Positions 39,545-50,447 of a stretch of 64,000 nucleotides of DNA are shown piece by piece. The first letter of the stretch is position 1; each line of letters begins with the position of its first letter. The DNA is from Diphasiastrum complanatum (taxonomy: Eukaryota; Streptophyta; Lycopodiopsida; Lycopodiales; Lycopodiaceae). The position numbers were made by a program, and so were the translations under genes. Location of the stretch: the NCBI GenBank assembly GCA_029204225.1, contig CM055095.1, positions 56,083,790 to 56,147,789 on the forward strand, read 5' to 3'. Under the pieces are notes generated by a model. The model was not told where the DNA came from, searched no databases, and saw only the letters and a program-made list of their open reading frames with translations.

Positions 39545-41758
39545 CTAGGACTCTAGATATTTTGTTTGGTCGTCCAGGTTGAGCTCCTTGAGCTCTGCAT
39601 CGGCACTTAGATTCACCTTTGACGTAGAAACTGCAGGCAATGTTGGCTCCATTTGACCTCGCGTCAGCTGGTTTGTCACTGTTGGATGTCTTTCATTAAA
39701 AAGGTGAGTTTTCGCTTGGTCACACAAGGTGAGCTCTTTGAGCTCTGCATCGGCACTTGAATTCACCTTTGATGTAGAGACTATAGGCAATTTTGGCTCC
39801 ATTTGTTCCCGTGTCAGCTGGTCTGTCACTGTTGGTTGTCCTTCGTTAAATAGGTGAATGAGATTGGGAGGAATGGTTGGCTCAGGTTCATTTGTGTCGT
39901 TCTTTTCTAGTTGGTCCCCTAGCACAGCTCTGACGACACAAGGTCTCCTGCCATTATATAATAACACAAGGTTAACCCCTTTTGCCAAGAAGGCCACCAC
40001 ATGTTCGTTAAACCAACTTAATCCCAAAATAGCGTCGAAGGCATCCATCTTCAAGATTGTGAACGTTAGTCGATTCTTCCAGGCTCCCAGAGAGATTGGT
40101 AAGTTGGTTGCCAATCTACAAGTGGTCATTGTACCTTTCGCGGTCTCCACACAAATAGGAGTCACATTTTCTTCACATTGGATGTCCAATTCTCCTGTCA
40201 GTTTTTCTGACAAGTAGTTATGTGACGCCCCCAGGTCTACCATGAAGTAAATGATCCTGCCTTGAATACAGCCTTTCAGGTACAATAACTTGGATCTCCT
40301 CGCAGGAGTCGCCATAAGATGTTCACGATAAGCTGCAAGTGCCCCTATCTGTTGCAAGGCATTCAGGTCAGACTCCGTCAAATCCGTTTCTGGGTCCTCT
40401 TCATCGTCTTGTTCACCATCTTCTTGATCAAATGCCTCTCTCTCCATCCTATCAAATCCTTCAATGGCAGCCATGATTTGCTTATTCAATGGTTTGGGGG
40501 ATGATCTCCAAGAGTGACCTTGCTGATGACAGTTGAAGCAACGCATGGAACTGCCCACTGTTGGTGAGCTGTTGCTGTGACTAGTCGAAGGTCCAACATT
40601 GTTTCTTCTCTGGAACATGTTCCCTCCATTGTTGCCTTGGTTGCCAAACCCTGTTTTTGTTGGGAATTTATTCACGCTAATCGAGGCTTGGTTGCCATTT
40701 GGAGCTGAGTCCCCCCTTGAAAAGAAGCTCGGACTCGGTCTGGATCCACTAAATACTCTTCTTGAGGTTGCGGGAGCAGCTGGTGCCAATGTGCTCTCAT
40801 AATCACAAACCATTTCAGCCGCTCGAATAGTTGAATTGAAATCATGGGGCATGTAGCTGTCTATCGCACGTCGGGTCCAGGATTGCATTCCAGACAATAG
40901 GTAATGAGTTTTGTCCGCCTCGGACATATCTTCAATAACCCATACACTCTCTCTGAATCTATTGAGGTACTCTCGCAATGACCCTTTCTGTTTGAGCCCC
41001 GATAATTCTGTCCTCAATCTCATGTGTGAATCCTTCGGTATGAACTCCTCTCGTAACACGGCTTTGAATGCGTCCCATGTTTGAAAATGCATTCCTGCCA
41101 TCCGGTACCAATTTGTAGTGTAGCCCTCAAAATATGCTAATGCCAAGTCAGTTCTTTCTTCCTCAGGAGTGTTCATTAGACGGAAGTAATGGTCCATGTG
41201 AAACAACCAATCTTCCACAACTCGAATGTCACGCTCTCCTTTGAAAGTAGGTGGTGCTTTCACTTTGGCAGTCTTTCTTGGGCCCTCCGTGGTTCGCGCT
41301 CGTGGTTCTCTTGGTATCTGTGGAGGAGGCGCCACTGCATTCTCCCTAGTTGCTTCCAACTCTTCAAACCTGGCTTCGAGCTGTGTTAGCCCGTCTCTCA
41401 TTTCTCTAGCAAGGTTAATTTGGGTAAGATTCATGGCTCGCAAGGATGTTTGCCATTCTTTCCTTTCGGTTTCTCTATCCTTCTTCACCTCGCTAAGCAT
41501 AGCCGTCATTGCGCTTGATAAGTATTGCTGCATCTTCACTTCAAAGAGGTCCTGTTGTGCCTCTGGCAAGGGTTCATCTCTTGGTGTAGGTTCAGAAGGG
41601 CCACCCATCTCTTCATGGAGGGGCGCCACTGTGGAGTGCATACGCTCTTTCTTTCTCGACTTGGACCTGGTGCCATCTCGATGCATGCGAGAGCTGTATT
41701 CTCGAGTCAGCTCTTCTCCGTCCGTCAGTGCTCGTAACTCTTCAAGATGGTCCTCCAT
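39545..41758 (-). CDS. Element D Gag-protease polyprotein, 737 aa
   Basis: Residues 1-165: charged N-terminus with coiled-coil-like helices. 170-320: Ty3-type Gag domain (FEGYTTNWYRM, FQTWDAFKAVLREEFIP, LSGLKQKGSLREYLNRFRE, MPHDFNSTIRAAEMV). 407-420: zinc knuckle C-x2-C-x4-H-x4-S, with the fourth ligand C replaced by S. About 500-610: retropepsin-like domain, but the active-site triad reads D508-L-G instead of D-S/T-G; ILGLSWF is the expected later landmark. 636-737: a 50-residue segment present twice (150-bp DNA duplication). The frame is uninterrupted and ends without pol. It would supply capsid; protease activity is doubtful given DLG. Confidence 0.93.
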   Translation of the reverse strand: MEDHLEELRALTDGEELTREYSSRMHRDGTRSKSRKKERMHSTVAPLHEEMGGPSEPTPRDEPLPEAQQDLFEVKMQQYLSSAMTAMLSEVKKDRETERKEWQTSLRAMNLTQINLAREMRDGLTQLEARFEELEATRENAVAPPPQIPREPRARTTEGPRKTAKVKAPPTFKGERDIRVVEDWLFHMDHYFRLMNTPEEERTDLALAYFEGYTTNWYRMAGMHFQTWDAFKAVLREEFIPKDSHMRLRTELSGLKQKGSLREYLNRFRESVWVIEDMSEADKTHYLLSGMQSWTRRAIDSYMPHDFNSTIRAAEMVCDYESTLAPAAPATSRRVFSGSRPSPSFFSRGDSAPNGNQASISVNKFPTKTGFGNQGNNGGNMFQRRNNVGPSTSHSNSSPTVGSSMRCFNCHQQGHSWRSSPKPLNKQIMAAIEGFDRMEREAFDQEDGEQDDEEDPETDLTESDLNALQQIGALAAYREHLMATPARRSKLLYLKGCIQGRIIYFMVDLGASHNYLSEKLTGELDIQCEENVTPICVETAKGTMTTCRLATNLPISLGAWKNRLTFTILKMDAFDAILGLSWFNEHVVAFLAKGVNLVLLYNGRRPCVVRAVLGDQLEKNDTNEPEPTIPPNLIHLFNEGQPTVTDQLTREQMEPKLPIVSTSKVNSSADAELKELTLCDQAKTHLFNERHPTVTNQLTRGQMEPTLPAVSTSKVNLSADAELKELNLDDQTKYLES
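39579..39870 (-). repeat. 150-bp tandem duplication at the 3' end of the element D ORF
   Basis: GAGCTCTGCATCGGCACTT occurs at 39589 and again 150 bp on, with similarity through CTGGTTTGTCACTGTTGG. It encodes two copies of HLFNE..PTVT.QLTR, VSTSKVN and ADAELKEL. The frame is kept. Confidence 0.92.
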
Positions 41759-42571
41759 TATAGTCAGAGGTGTACTTCCAACAGATTATCGCCTCAATCC
41801 TTTTTATATTTGAAGCTCTCCCTTCTGTCAGCCGGGCCCCACAGCTCTCTTTTCTTCTTTATTAAATCATCTTCAATGAAAATATCCCTTCCTCAAACTT
41901 AGCACGCCCACATCACCTGAGAGCCAAGTAGGAACCAGGTCATTTGTGTCCAAGCAAGCACACGACAAACGGAACATACCAACCAAAGCAAACACAGAGG
42001 ATCCTTCTCAAGCCACAAACCCCCCTTGAGACCGGACGTAGGACCTTTGCCTAGCCGCGCCCACACAAATCTATCACAGAATTAGCCCACGGGGAAACAT
42101 CCATCCAACCATCCGTGCTTTCACCATTAAGCAGCACATTGCCTCAGTCACGCCCCACCACTTTTTGGTCGATAGCCCTTATAGCTAAACGATCGGTAGC
42201 TATCCCGCACCGGCAGCTAACCACCCGTGCTTTACACCCGAATTCAAGCAGCATCTCTGTATCAATGGTTAACCCGTACAGTTCGAATATGTCGCCCCGC
42301 ACCCCACAAGGTACAGACCGTGCTTTCACCTACCTAGGCAGCACTTTGCCTCATCCGTCCTACGTGCAGACAGCGCCAGGCCCGAACCGCGAGAACTGAC
42401 CGTGCTTACACCTCGAGGGCAGCACTTTGACTCATCAAGTCCCCCGTTCTGCCGACCACCCCGACCGTGGACGCACCCGTGTTTACACTGTGGGCAGCAC
42501 CTTGCGCAACTGTTGTCCTGACAAATCCCAAAAACGTGGCCATCCCTGTGAGACTTGCGTAGCTGACCGGC
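41759..42571 (-). other. Element D leader between PBS and gag
   Basis: About 0.8 kb without a convincing ORF. Five copies of a hairpin-forming motif are listed separately. A minus-strand 112-codon frame (42326-42664) overlaps the repeats and LTR and is probably incidental. Confidence 0.6.
42114..42500 (-). repeat. Five hairpin motifs in the element D leader
   Basis: CGTGCTTTCACC...GCAGCAC-type units lie at 42114-42137, 42226-42254, 42319-42344, 42401-42425 and 42479-42500, spaced roughly 75-110 bp. In most, GTGCT at one end pairs with AGCAC at the other around a 12-17 base loop, and TTTGCCTCAT-like sequence often follows. Position between PBS and gag is where packaging or dimer signals sit in retroelements; that role is inferred. 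Confidence 0.8.
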
Positions 42572-42591
42572 TAGTCGGCTCTGATACCACA
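42572..42591 (-). promoter_or_regulatory. Element D PBS (initiator tRNA-Met)
   Basis: GGCTCTGATACCACA on the plus strand gives TGGTATCAGAGCC in element sense, two bases from the 5' LTR end. Confidence 0.9.
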
Positions 42592-43517
42592 TGTTGCGCC
42601 GGCGCCTCAAAGGGCGCTGGGACTTGAGCGGTCTCCCCAACACGCGCTTAAGTCTAACATTCATCCATCATGCACTTACGTAAAAGCCAACTCAGAATCG
42701 TAACAAGCTTAACCATTCAGACTTAAGAAAACTGGAATCCCAACCAACCCGAAAGCCAACTCAGAATCCGTCCCCAAAAGGTAACCAAAGGCAAAGACAA
42801 GCCACACATGAAACCCAAGGCATAGTGGTTGCCAAACTGACCAATTGGCATAGCGGCAAGCCCCATGTCGATGACAGGGACCCTTAGGCGCCAGCGACGC
42901 AAAAAGGTTGTAGTAAGGGTCCTTCCACTTGGACCAGTCCCGAAGGCGAAACCGAAATGGTAATCATCCCCAAGGATCAACTTTATTAGATTTGGAAGAG
43001 GATACATTCATACATAGATTGACCGGTCTCGGGGCGGGGCCACCAACACGTGCTGGGCATTGTGCCTGGCTCGTGCTGGTAGAGGGAGCTGAGACCTGGC
43101 GACTGGATTCCTGGCGCTGGTTGAGCTGCCCAAGTTTATGTCTGCCGGACTCCCCCTATAGTTCTGCTGTGATTCGGCGCACCCCCTCTGGTTTGAAACA
43201 TAGTGCTTTCTGGTAAAGCACGCTTTTTAGGACTTAGTTTTTTATTTTGCTGATTAAGCCTGGCAAGCCTGGCAGAATCAGTCTGGCTCCCGGATATGGG
43301 TCCCGGGAGCCGTCCCGGCGGCCGAATCAACCTGCTTTCCTGACTAGGCCATGACTCGAGCTCCAGAGCTAGCTCATGACTTTGTGACTACTTGACTGGC
43401 TCACCACAGGTCGGAGGCTCAGTCCTTGACATTCTAACTTGCTCTGGGACCTTAGGGAGTGTCACCCCTTTGAGTCTTACAGGGCACGCTGGGTGCACCC
43501 AAGTCAGCTTTACAACA
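42592..43517 (-). repeat. Element D 5' LTR
   Basis: It is 926 bp and matches the 3' LTR; the extra bases are a GGGCG-type insertion near 43035. CCCTC follows at once. Confidence 0.95.
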
Positions 43518-43522
43518 CCCTC

Positions 43523-44460
43523 AAACCACCCTTTTTAGTTGTTTGAGGTGGTATGATTCACATGATGAAGGAGATCACATTGTATAAGTTGGTTGATGAG
43601 AATATGAACATTAAAATAGAAATGAAGTGGCTCAAGTGACCGTGTCGACTATCACCCAAAACTAGAAATGGTGTAGAATTTCCAAAGTAACTAATGTGGG
43701 CTAGTGCATGCCATGACTATGGAGCACTCTATGGAGCAATATAGATGGTCACTACATAGAAACTCTAGTAATGCTAATGCTAATTAAAAGATGATAAGTT
43801 ATTTCAACCAAGTACCTAAATTACTCGATAAAAGAAAGCAAGACTAGATCTCAACCATATTCACCTATCTTTTTACATGAAAATATTGCTTCAAGAGGAC
43901 CTTAGATCCTCTATATTCACATTGTTAGAGTGATGGGTAACCTCACATTGTACTATGTATCGTTCATGAGGAGGTGCCCTACAGCCTGTAGCAAGATTGA
44001 GCCGCCTGTAGCATGATTGAGCCGCAGGGCAACGAATCTAGCTAGAAGGTTGCAGTGCACCATCGATGAGGATGAACAATACATGATGATGAGGATGAAC
44101 AATACATGACGTAACATTTGGAGATGGGCGGTCCTGATAAAATCTGGTTGCAAGCCTGTACTATGGCTCAAAAATCTGCCTGTTCTTAACCAATCGGATG
44201 ATGCCATGTGTCCGGTATCATTGCTCACAAAGGCTACTACCCAACTTTTCTTATCGTAATCAAGTGAACTTATTTGTAGACAAGATTTGCTGTAGAATTG
44301 TATCTCTGATAATTATTTTACAAGAGTTCCCAGCCTCAAATTGGTCTAATTTTCAATAGATTATACATGTAATGGGTATTTTTGATCTGATTATCTCAAA
44401 TCTTTAAAAATATAGCCCTCAGTTAAGAAGAGCCTGAGTATGCATGTTTATAGAACACTG
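43523..44460. other. No gene; short tandem repeats
   Basis: It continues the pre-insertion locus. Two small tandems are visible: GCCTGTAGCA(A/T)GATTGAGCC twice near 43985-44025 (period about 21) and GATGAGGATGAACAATACAT twice near 44064-44107 (period about 24). Confidence 0.5.
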
Positions 44461-45036
44461 TCAATCTGTCTGTAAATAAAACATGTCGTTTTCTTCAGAA
44501 TACTTGAAAAAAATTCTGAAGCAGTCCTTCAATTGGTCTTTGTGCAGATAAATGCTTGTTGGTATTCTTTTACCGTCTTGCCCGACCTCCATGGCTCCGA
44601 TCCGCGTACACGGGCCCAGGTGCTTCAAAGCGAGGTACCTTGCCTCCTTTGCAGACACAACCATTATATCAGCTCCCCACACACGGTGTTCGCATTCCTT
44701 CAGCACAATCTCATGATTTGTTGTATTGATTATTTTGACAAGCTTATCCTGGAATAAGCTTTTGATGCTTTTGATTAAACTGACCTGTTTTAAACCTTCA
44801 AAACCTCCAAAGGATTTCAGCTTCCTTATAGTCCTTGCAGAACTCAATCTAGCTATTTCAGTGAAGCTTTTAAGCTTTGTAAGTGTCTTCCGCTGGTTGA
44901 AGCTCTTGGATCTAAACATCAGCAAAGTGTTCAAATCCACCTGCAAACCAGTGGATACGTCAGCCCTCATTTGGATGTTCAAAATCATGTGACTTGCGCA
45001 ATTAAAAGAATGCATAAATACTTTCTCCAACTCCAT
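44461..45036 (-). CDS. Unrecognised 191-aa protein
   Basis: An uninterrupted frame with ATG at 45036. The first 100 residues hold Lys/Ser/Leu-rich helices (SFNQRKTLTKLKSFTEIARL, RTIRKLKSFGGFEGLKQVSL). The second half reads KIINTTNHEIVLKECEHRVW, GADIMVVSAKEARYLALKHL, RIGAMEVGQDGKRIP and ends EENDMFYLQTD. The NTTxHEIxLKExxHxxWGA stretch followed by short beta-like segments resembles small beta-sandwich proteins of unknown function found in plants, which I cannot name with certainty. Codon texture is coding-like and there is no transposon feature around it. Confidence 0.55.
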   Translation of the reverse strand: MELEKVFMHSFNCASHMILNIQMRADVSTGLQVDLNTLLMFRSKSFNQRKTLTKLKSFTEIARLSSARTIRKLKSFGGFEGLKQVSLIKSIKSLFQDKLVKIINTTNHEIVLKECEHRVWGADIMVVSAKEARYLALKHLGPCTRIGAMEVGQDGKRIPTSIYLHKDQLKDCFRIFFKYSEENDMFYLQTD

Positions 45037-45093
45037 AAAAAGATCCGAGACACAAGCTGAAAAAATCTTGTCAGAACAAAGGTACTGCGTATT

Positions 45094-45440
45094 TCAAATA
45101 AGAACTGTTAACAATCGATTTATGTCTTGAAGCGGTAGTCGCTGGAATTCCCAATATAAGACAACCATATTCAAAAACTGTCTCAACATGTACATCCAAA
45201 ACTCAAGAACATCCAAAAATCTATAAATTGCATGTGCGACACGTATTCCAATCCTTTTTTTTAAGAGATGAAGAAGATTGTTGAGATGCATCTGCTGCCA
45301 AATGCGTTCAATTAGCGCAAGACATATTCCTCCAAGAATTTCAGCGCACAGGAGATAACGCCAAATAGAAATTTCTGCAGCAATCTAAATTGCAGTGGCC
45401 AAAGCATTGCTGGTATTATGACTGGATGGATCTTCTTGTT
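45094..45440 (-). pseudogene. Possible coding relic, hydrophobic helices
   Basis: Minus-strand frames read FLDVLEFWMYMLRQFLNMVV and LQDINRLLTVLI, preceded in another frame by MLWPLQFRLLQKFLFGVISC. A single frame change would join them. It may be an upstream part of the 191-aa gene or an unrelated relic. Confidence 0.3.
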
Positions 45441-45535
45441 ACGTTGGACTAATCCTTTTTGCATCCTTCGCATCGTGAGGTTCCAATACCATGAATCACT
45501 AACCAGCTCTTGTATTTCAATTAGCTGCGCTTAAC

Positions 45536-46410
45536 TTGCCTTATTCTGGAGAGGAGCTTCATCAAAAACTATACTCACCTAACTACAGGACAATAAACTC
45601 CTCAACGACGGATGCAGTCCCTTCGAAACAGGTGGAATCCTCTCCAAAACAGTTCGTTTCAGGCCGGAAAATCAGTGACATTCCTTGCAAATCTTCTCTA
45701 TTAGAGCAATTAAAGTATCCCCTTCTAGCTCCTCCTTTGGAATTTTTGGATCTACCTCATTCGAACAATTCATTCTCCAACAGTCGATCCGATTTTGAAG
45801 ACCATTTTTTGATAATTTTACGAATAAGGATGTTCATGTAGATGGCATGTGTTAGCAAACAATTCCGATCTCAATTGGAACCTCAAACGCAGCACAAATA
45901 TGTATGTCAAAGAGAAAAGAGGTGCAAGAGCTTATCAAAAGGAGCATTAGAAACCTACTATTTGATCTCGATTCATGGAAGAATTGCAATTATCGCGATG
46001 CCACCTTCTGAACATGTCAAAAACTATGATTCAAAAAGACAACAACGACAGTGGCAAATGCCTTAAGTAGCCGTTCAAGCATACAGAATTCCTCAAAAAG
46101 ACACATCACGCAACATAGAACCTAGCACTGCTGCTCGGCATACAGACGTAGTTCGAACAACATTAGTCCAAATACAAAGACATCACATGTAATAGAAACC
46201 TCACAAGAAGTATGATAAGCATGTCGATTGTCACTAGAGCAGCAGAATCAAATAGCACGAGAATTTCATAAAGCCAAAGCAGATCTGCAACAATTTTACC
46301 ACAAATCCAAAACGCAACAAACCATAGCAAATGCAAAAGGTTACCCGGAGGAGGAAATTGGCAATTGCTTGCCTATGCTTGTTGAAGATCTTCGAGGAAG
46401 AGATAAATAG
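45536..46410 (+). pseudogene. Unrecognised broken ORF series
   Basis: Three successive frames: 45536-45841 (YSGEELHQKLYSPNYRTINS, LLAPPLEFLDLPHSNNSFSN), 45842-46066 (IHGRIAIIAMPPSEHVKN) and 46228-46410 (FHKAKADLQQFYHKSKTQQT, LPMLVEDLRGRD). Tone is coding-like but interrupted. A retroelement or pararetrovirus origin was considered without any diagnostic motif. Confidence 0.3.
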
Positions 46411-48699
46411 ATAGATCCAATTGCTCCTTCGCTCTCTGGAATGGATCGCAAAATGGGCAGAGAATGAATATATATATATATGTATGACATTGATGTTTTA
46501 TCTACGGAAAAAGGGAAAGAAGGAAGGAAGAGATGGAAAAGACAGTAAGGATGCGTGGAAGCTGCGTCCAATCGCAGAATTCTCATGTGGCCAACAGCGC
46601 GTCCACCACCGCCTCCTCCTCGTGCAATCTCTTGAGTCCGCGCCATTCAAATCATGCCACGTTTCACAACACTTAATCTTTGTTATTGCTCATACTCGGT
46701 CAATAGCCCCAGGCCCTTCCGGTGACTTCTAAGGGGCTTGCCATTTCACCTTGGCGCAGGGTCCCCATTAGCTAGTTGAACGGGTTTGCAGGTTCTCTCG
46801 TTCTCTCCCGCATCTATTGTAATTAAAATTTTAATGTTCTCGAGCCGCTCACGCTGCTCGGGACCCTTTTTTTTGAAATTTTCTTTCTTGTTTTTTTTTT
46901 TCGGGCAGCAGTGACGCTGCCCCAAGGGCAGCCTGACCCTGCCCTGCAAAAAAAAAAAAAAAACTTTCCATTTTTCAAATTTTTAACCCTCCGCTTTGCC
47001 CACCCGACAAAACCCTGCCCTGCCCGCCCAAAACGCCTGCCCGCCCGCACAATTGTAGGCTCACATCGCTAGTGTAATCTTAAAATTTTGTGCAAACTCG
47101 CTCACCCGTTCTTTGACTCATGCTTTTGATTGAAGTTGACTTCCCCACTAGCCTCGCGAGCACGAAAAGGCAATGTAAGTATTAAACTAACTAATAAATT
47201 TTTAATATAAATATTTTTTTCTCTTATTTAATTTCATTTTTAAAGCCTCGTTGATAATGAAATACACTACAAAAACTAATAAATAAATACTTATATAGAT
47301 TTCGATTTTAAGGATTTAATGATAATGAAGTACACTATATAAATCAATAAAGAAAAAGAAAAAGAAAAGTAACTATAAAAAATTATTAAGTCTTGTCACC
47401 ATGAATGTGATTAATCTTATAAAATGAGATCCATCCTTCCACCCAAAGGATTATAAAATATTTTTTTTTGAGAAATTAGATTGTTTCATTGTATTTTCAT
47501 GCACAAGTGCCCCCGCATTTTCTTCCTATTAGATCTTAACAAAATATTGGCCCTTACCCTTCCATTTGGATCTCAAACACAATTATGGCCCTTATGTGTT
47601 TCACAAATACCACCACTTCCACTAGGTGGAATGTGAGATGTCAAAAAAGAAAAGGTGCTAGCTCGTTGAAGCTCATGATGTCGCTCAACATTTTCACTTT
47701 CTTAGGACCCCTATTTGTTCTCTTTCTTGTTGGGAGAGAGGGAATAAGTCGTGTGTGAGAAACGAAAATAGCTAAAAAGAAAGACGAACACGAACAAAAT
47801 TTTGGCCCAAATTGAGGCCCAAAGTATTTCCATGTGCAATGTAGTAAGCTATACACAAAGAATAGTAATCATGGAGACGATAACTCGACTTAAGAAATGC
47901 CTTTGAAAATTGGGTGGAAGGAGAGAGATGCGTGTGTGCTTCTAATGCGAGGTATAGAATTGGGGACTCCCATTATATAGAAAGACACCCTTAACAATTT
48001 ACTTCGAAACCAAAATTGGCCTTTGCTTTGCAAAAGACATAGCACATGCACATTACAACCAAATGTGCATGTGCCACATAGTGTACACGCCACGGAAATA
48101 TGCTTGTGATATGGGACAACTAGTCATTACTTTTCCACAGACATTTTGTTGCTATTAAGAATCGCCATAAAAAAACCTAGCACTTAGGCATAACATAAGA
48201 GGAGGCCCTCCTGCTGCCCTAGGCAACCCTCCTAGGATGGAAGGACCTACGATGAGGACCTTAATGCCCCCACCCCCACCCCCACCCCCACCCCCCTCCT
48301 CCAAAAACAAAGAACAACAACAAAACAAAATGATGGTGTTAATGAAAAACTTAACATCAAAATATTAAGTGTCTCATTTATAAAGGTCCCAATATTGATC
48401 ATTCGTTTTAGGAAAGGCTTGAATCCCAATGTTGACCATTCATTTTAGGAGAGGATTGTTCGTGGAAAAGGGCATTGAAAGTTTCATGGCAATGGAGAGA
48501 GAGAGAGAGAGAATAATTTTGTGTTGAATGTTAAAAGTGGAACAAACTTTTGCTATCATGCAAAGTTTGGGCACCCTCTCTCCTCCTATATAAGGGAACA
48601 ATTTATCCATTGCCATTTTGCCATAAAATCACAACTCAACATAATTTCCTCACAATGTTTAAATGCCAAGTTTCTCTAGTGGAAAAGTCATTGGACTCA

Positions 48700-48730
<31 letters not shown>

Positions 48731-49112
48731 TAAAAAACCTAACCTTAAAAAAACCCTAAAACTTAAAAATCCATAACTCTCGCGTTCTCCCACTCTCACT
48801 CACACATCTCCCTCTCTCTCTCTCGCCTCTCGGCGCTCTCTCGCACCTCTCCCGTCTCAGCTCTCTCTCAACGCACCTCTCTCTCTCTCTCTATTTTTCT
48901 CTCTACAAACCCTAACCCTTGAAACAAAACTCAAGTTCTCTCTCTGCGCTCTCTCATCATCTGTCCCCGCTCTCTCACCCCTCTCTCACAATTTCTCTTT
49001 TCCCTCTCATCCTCTCTCTCTCTCTTTCTCTCTCACTCACCATATCTCCCCTCTCATGCTCTCGAGTCTCTCACCTCACCTTGTCCTCACTCGTTATCCC
49101 TCTCCTCACTCT
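46411..49112. other. No gene; low-complexity DNA
   Basis: Contents: GC-rich CTGCCC-repeat region (46900-47040) with an A15 run, AT-rich stretch 47100-47470, (CCCCCA)n at 48268-48296, GA tract near 48497, and a CT-rich tract (48690-49060). AAACCCTAACCC near 48907 and the CT-rich tract resemble a plant 5' UTR, but no ORF could be attached. Confidence 0.45.
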
Positions 49113-49470
49113 CCCTCCAGTGCTGGGACTAATCATCCAGAGGCTAAAGCCCTCGATAGAATAATGCTGGAAACTGGCGTGCTCAAGCTTGCCTTCTAGA
49201 TCAATTCCCCTGATTCATCCTCCTCGGAAACATGAATAAGAACATCACGGACACTCACCATTCCTATGTCCTGCTTCCTTACTCCGCCCGTGGACTTGTG
49301 TGACTACACGATCATAGATCCACCAGCTCCGATCCACTGCCCAGACGGTGCAGCCACTAGCATTGCAACATCGTTCGCTAACAACACATTGAAGGTGTCG
49401 CCCACAGTGGCTATGCAAAGCACCTCGATCAGCCTGCGCTTATTCTGCAATGTGCACCAATTGCTGCACC
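49113..49470 (-). pseudogene. PV42-like CBS-domain protein relic
   Basis: In three frames the minus strand reads ATVQQLVH, KRRLIEVLCIATVGDTFNVL, LLANDVAMLVAAPSGQWIGA, GGSMIV, then a TAG, KSTGGVRKQDIGMVSVRDVL, IHVSEEDESGE, and shifted EGFSLWMISPSTGG. This is the N-terminal CBS domain of plant PV42/SNF4-like proteins (PPGQWIGAGGSMI and VRKxYIGxxTxxDIL are family landmarks from memory), which sense adenylates or regulate SnRK1. Two frame changes and one stop show that it is not functional. Confidence 0.65.
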
Positions 49471-50378
49471 GTCGCATTTTCATCCTCCTCGCAGCACACA
49501 GCAGCTCCTGGTCTCCCTTTCTCTCTTTTTTCTTTAGCGATCAATCTCACTCGCCGCGCTCGCTTCCTAGAACCTTCTCTATTTGCGCTTTCTAGAGATT
49601 TCGTGCACTCTCCCGTCTCTTCCCAGTCACAAAACCGACAGCTGCAGGTGACTGGGAACCGACAGCTGCAGGTAAACTGAGATTTAGGGCACACGTGGCC
49701 CAATGAAAACTCATGATTCAAATTTTCTTCACAACAGCCTACATTCTCTCTCTCTCAACATTTTGCTACCCTACATTCTCTCTCTCTCTCTCTCAACATT
49801 TTGCTTTGAGTATGATTTTCTATTCAACTTAACACACACACACACACACACAAACGTTTATTAATGGTGACAATGTTACGAACTTTGACCTATTCATGTC
49901 ACAGTACCAAAAGAAAGAAGACGTCAATGGCATTGAAGGACTACACAAGCAACTTAAAAACTACAACTGTTTTGATGACTTTTAATTTACGTTATGTCGG
50001 ATGTAGAAAGACTGCTCTGAAGACTTTCATTTTATTTTATGTTGGACGTAAAAAAAACTGCTCAGTGACTAGCTAGGTTTTTCGTAAAACTTGCACTTTT
50101 ATTATAGACCCTAAGTTACAATTTTAAGACAATGAGGTATTGCGACTTACTTCCCAATAGTTTAGTTTTTTTACGCTATCTCCTTGGACTTTAAGTTAAG
50201 CTTTGTCTTTTTTGTTTGTCTCTACGTTCACTGTTGTCTAGCTTTTCTTTCTTTTTTATTGTTCCCTTGCTTGATTGTGTCTTGTGGGTTTTGCTAGTTT
50301 TTTCGTTACTTGTATTTTTGTTTTTTGGATTGGTTTTACATGGTTTTGTTAAAAAAAAAAATTGGATGGGGCCCCTCC

Positions 50379-50447
<69 letters not shown>

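Larger units (their letters stand above)
38257..43517 (-). mobile_element. LTR element D: gag-protease only, perfect TSD
   Basis: LTRs at 38257-39177 (921 bp) and 42592-43517 (926 bp) differ by about eight substitutions and one 5-bp indel by eye. The element is flanked by CCCTC on both sides (38252-38256 and 43518-43522). It has a PBS next to the right LTR, a polypurine tract next to the left LTR, and one 737-codon ORF. No RT, RNase H or integrase sequence is present in the 3.4-kb interior, so it must use enzymes from another element. Low LTR divergence says the insertion is recent. Confidence 0.95.

Noticed and set aside
41226-41813. 195-codon plus-strand ORF
   Set aside because: Antisense shadow of the element D gag ORF.
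45536-46410. Possible endogenous pararetrovirus fragments
   Set aside because: No RT, protease, movement or coat-protein motif could be identified; left as unrecognised.
46746-47050. Overlapping minus-strand ORFs rich in G, R and K
   Set aside because: Low-complexity CTGCCC and homopolymer DNA; no conserved motif.
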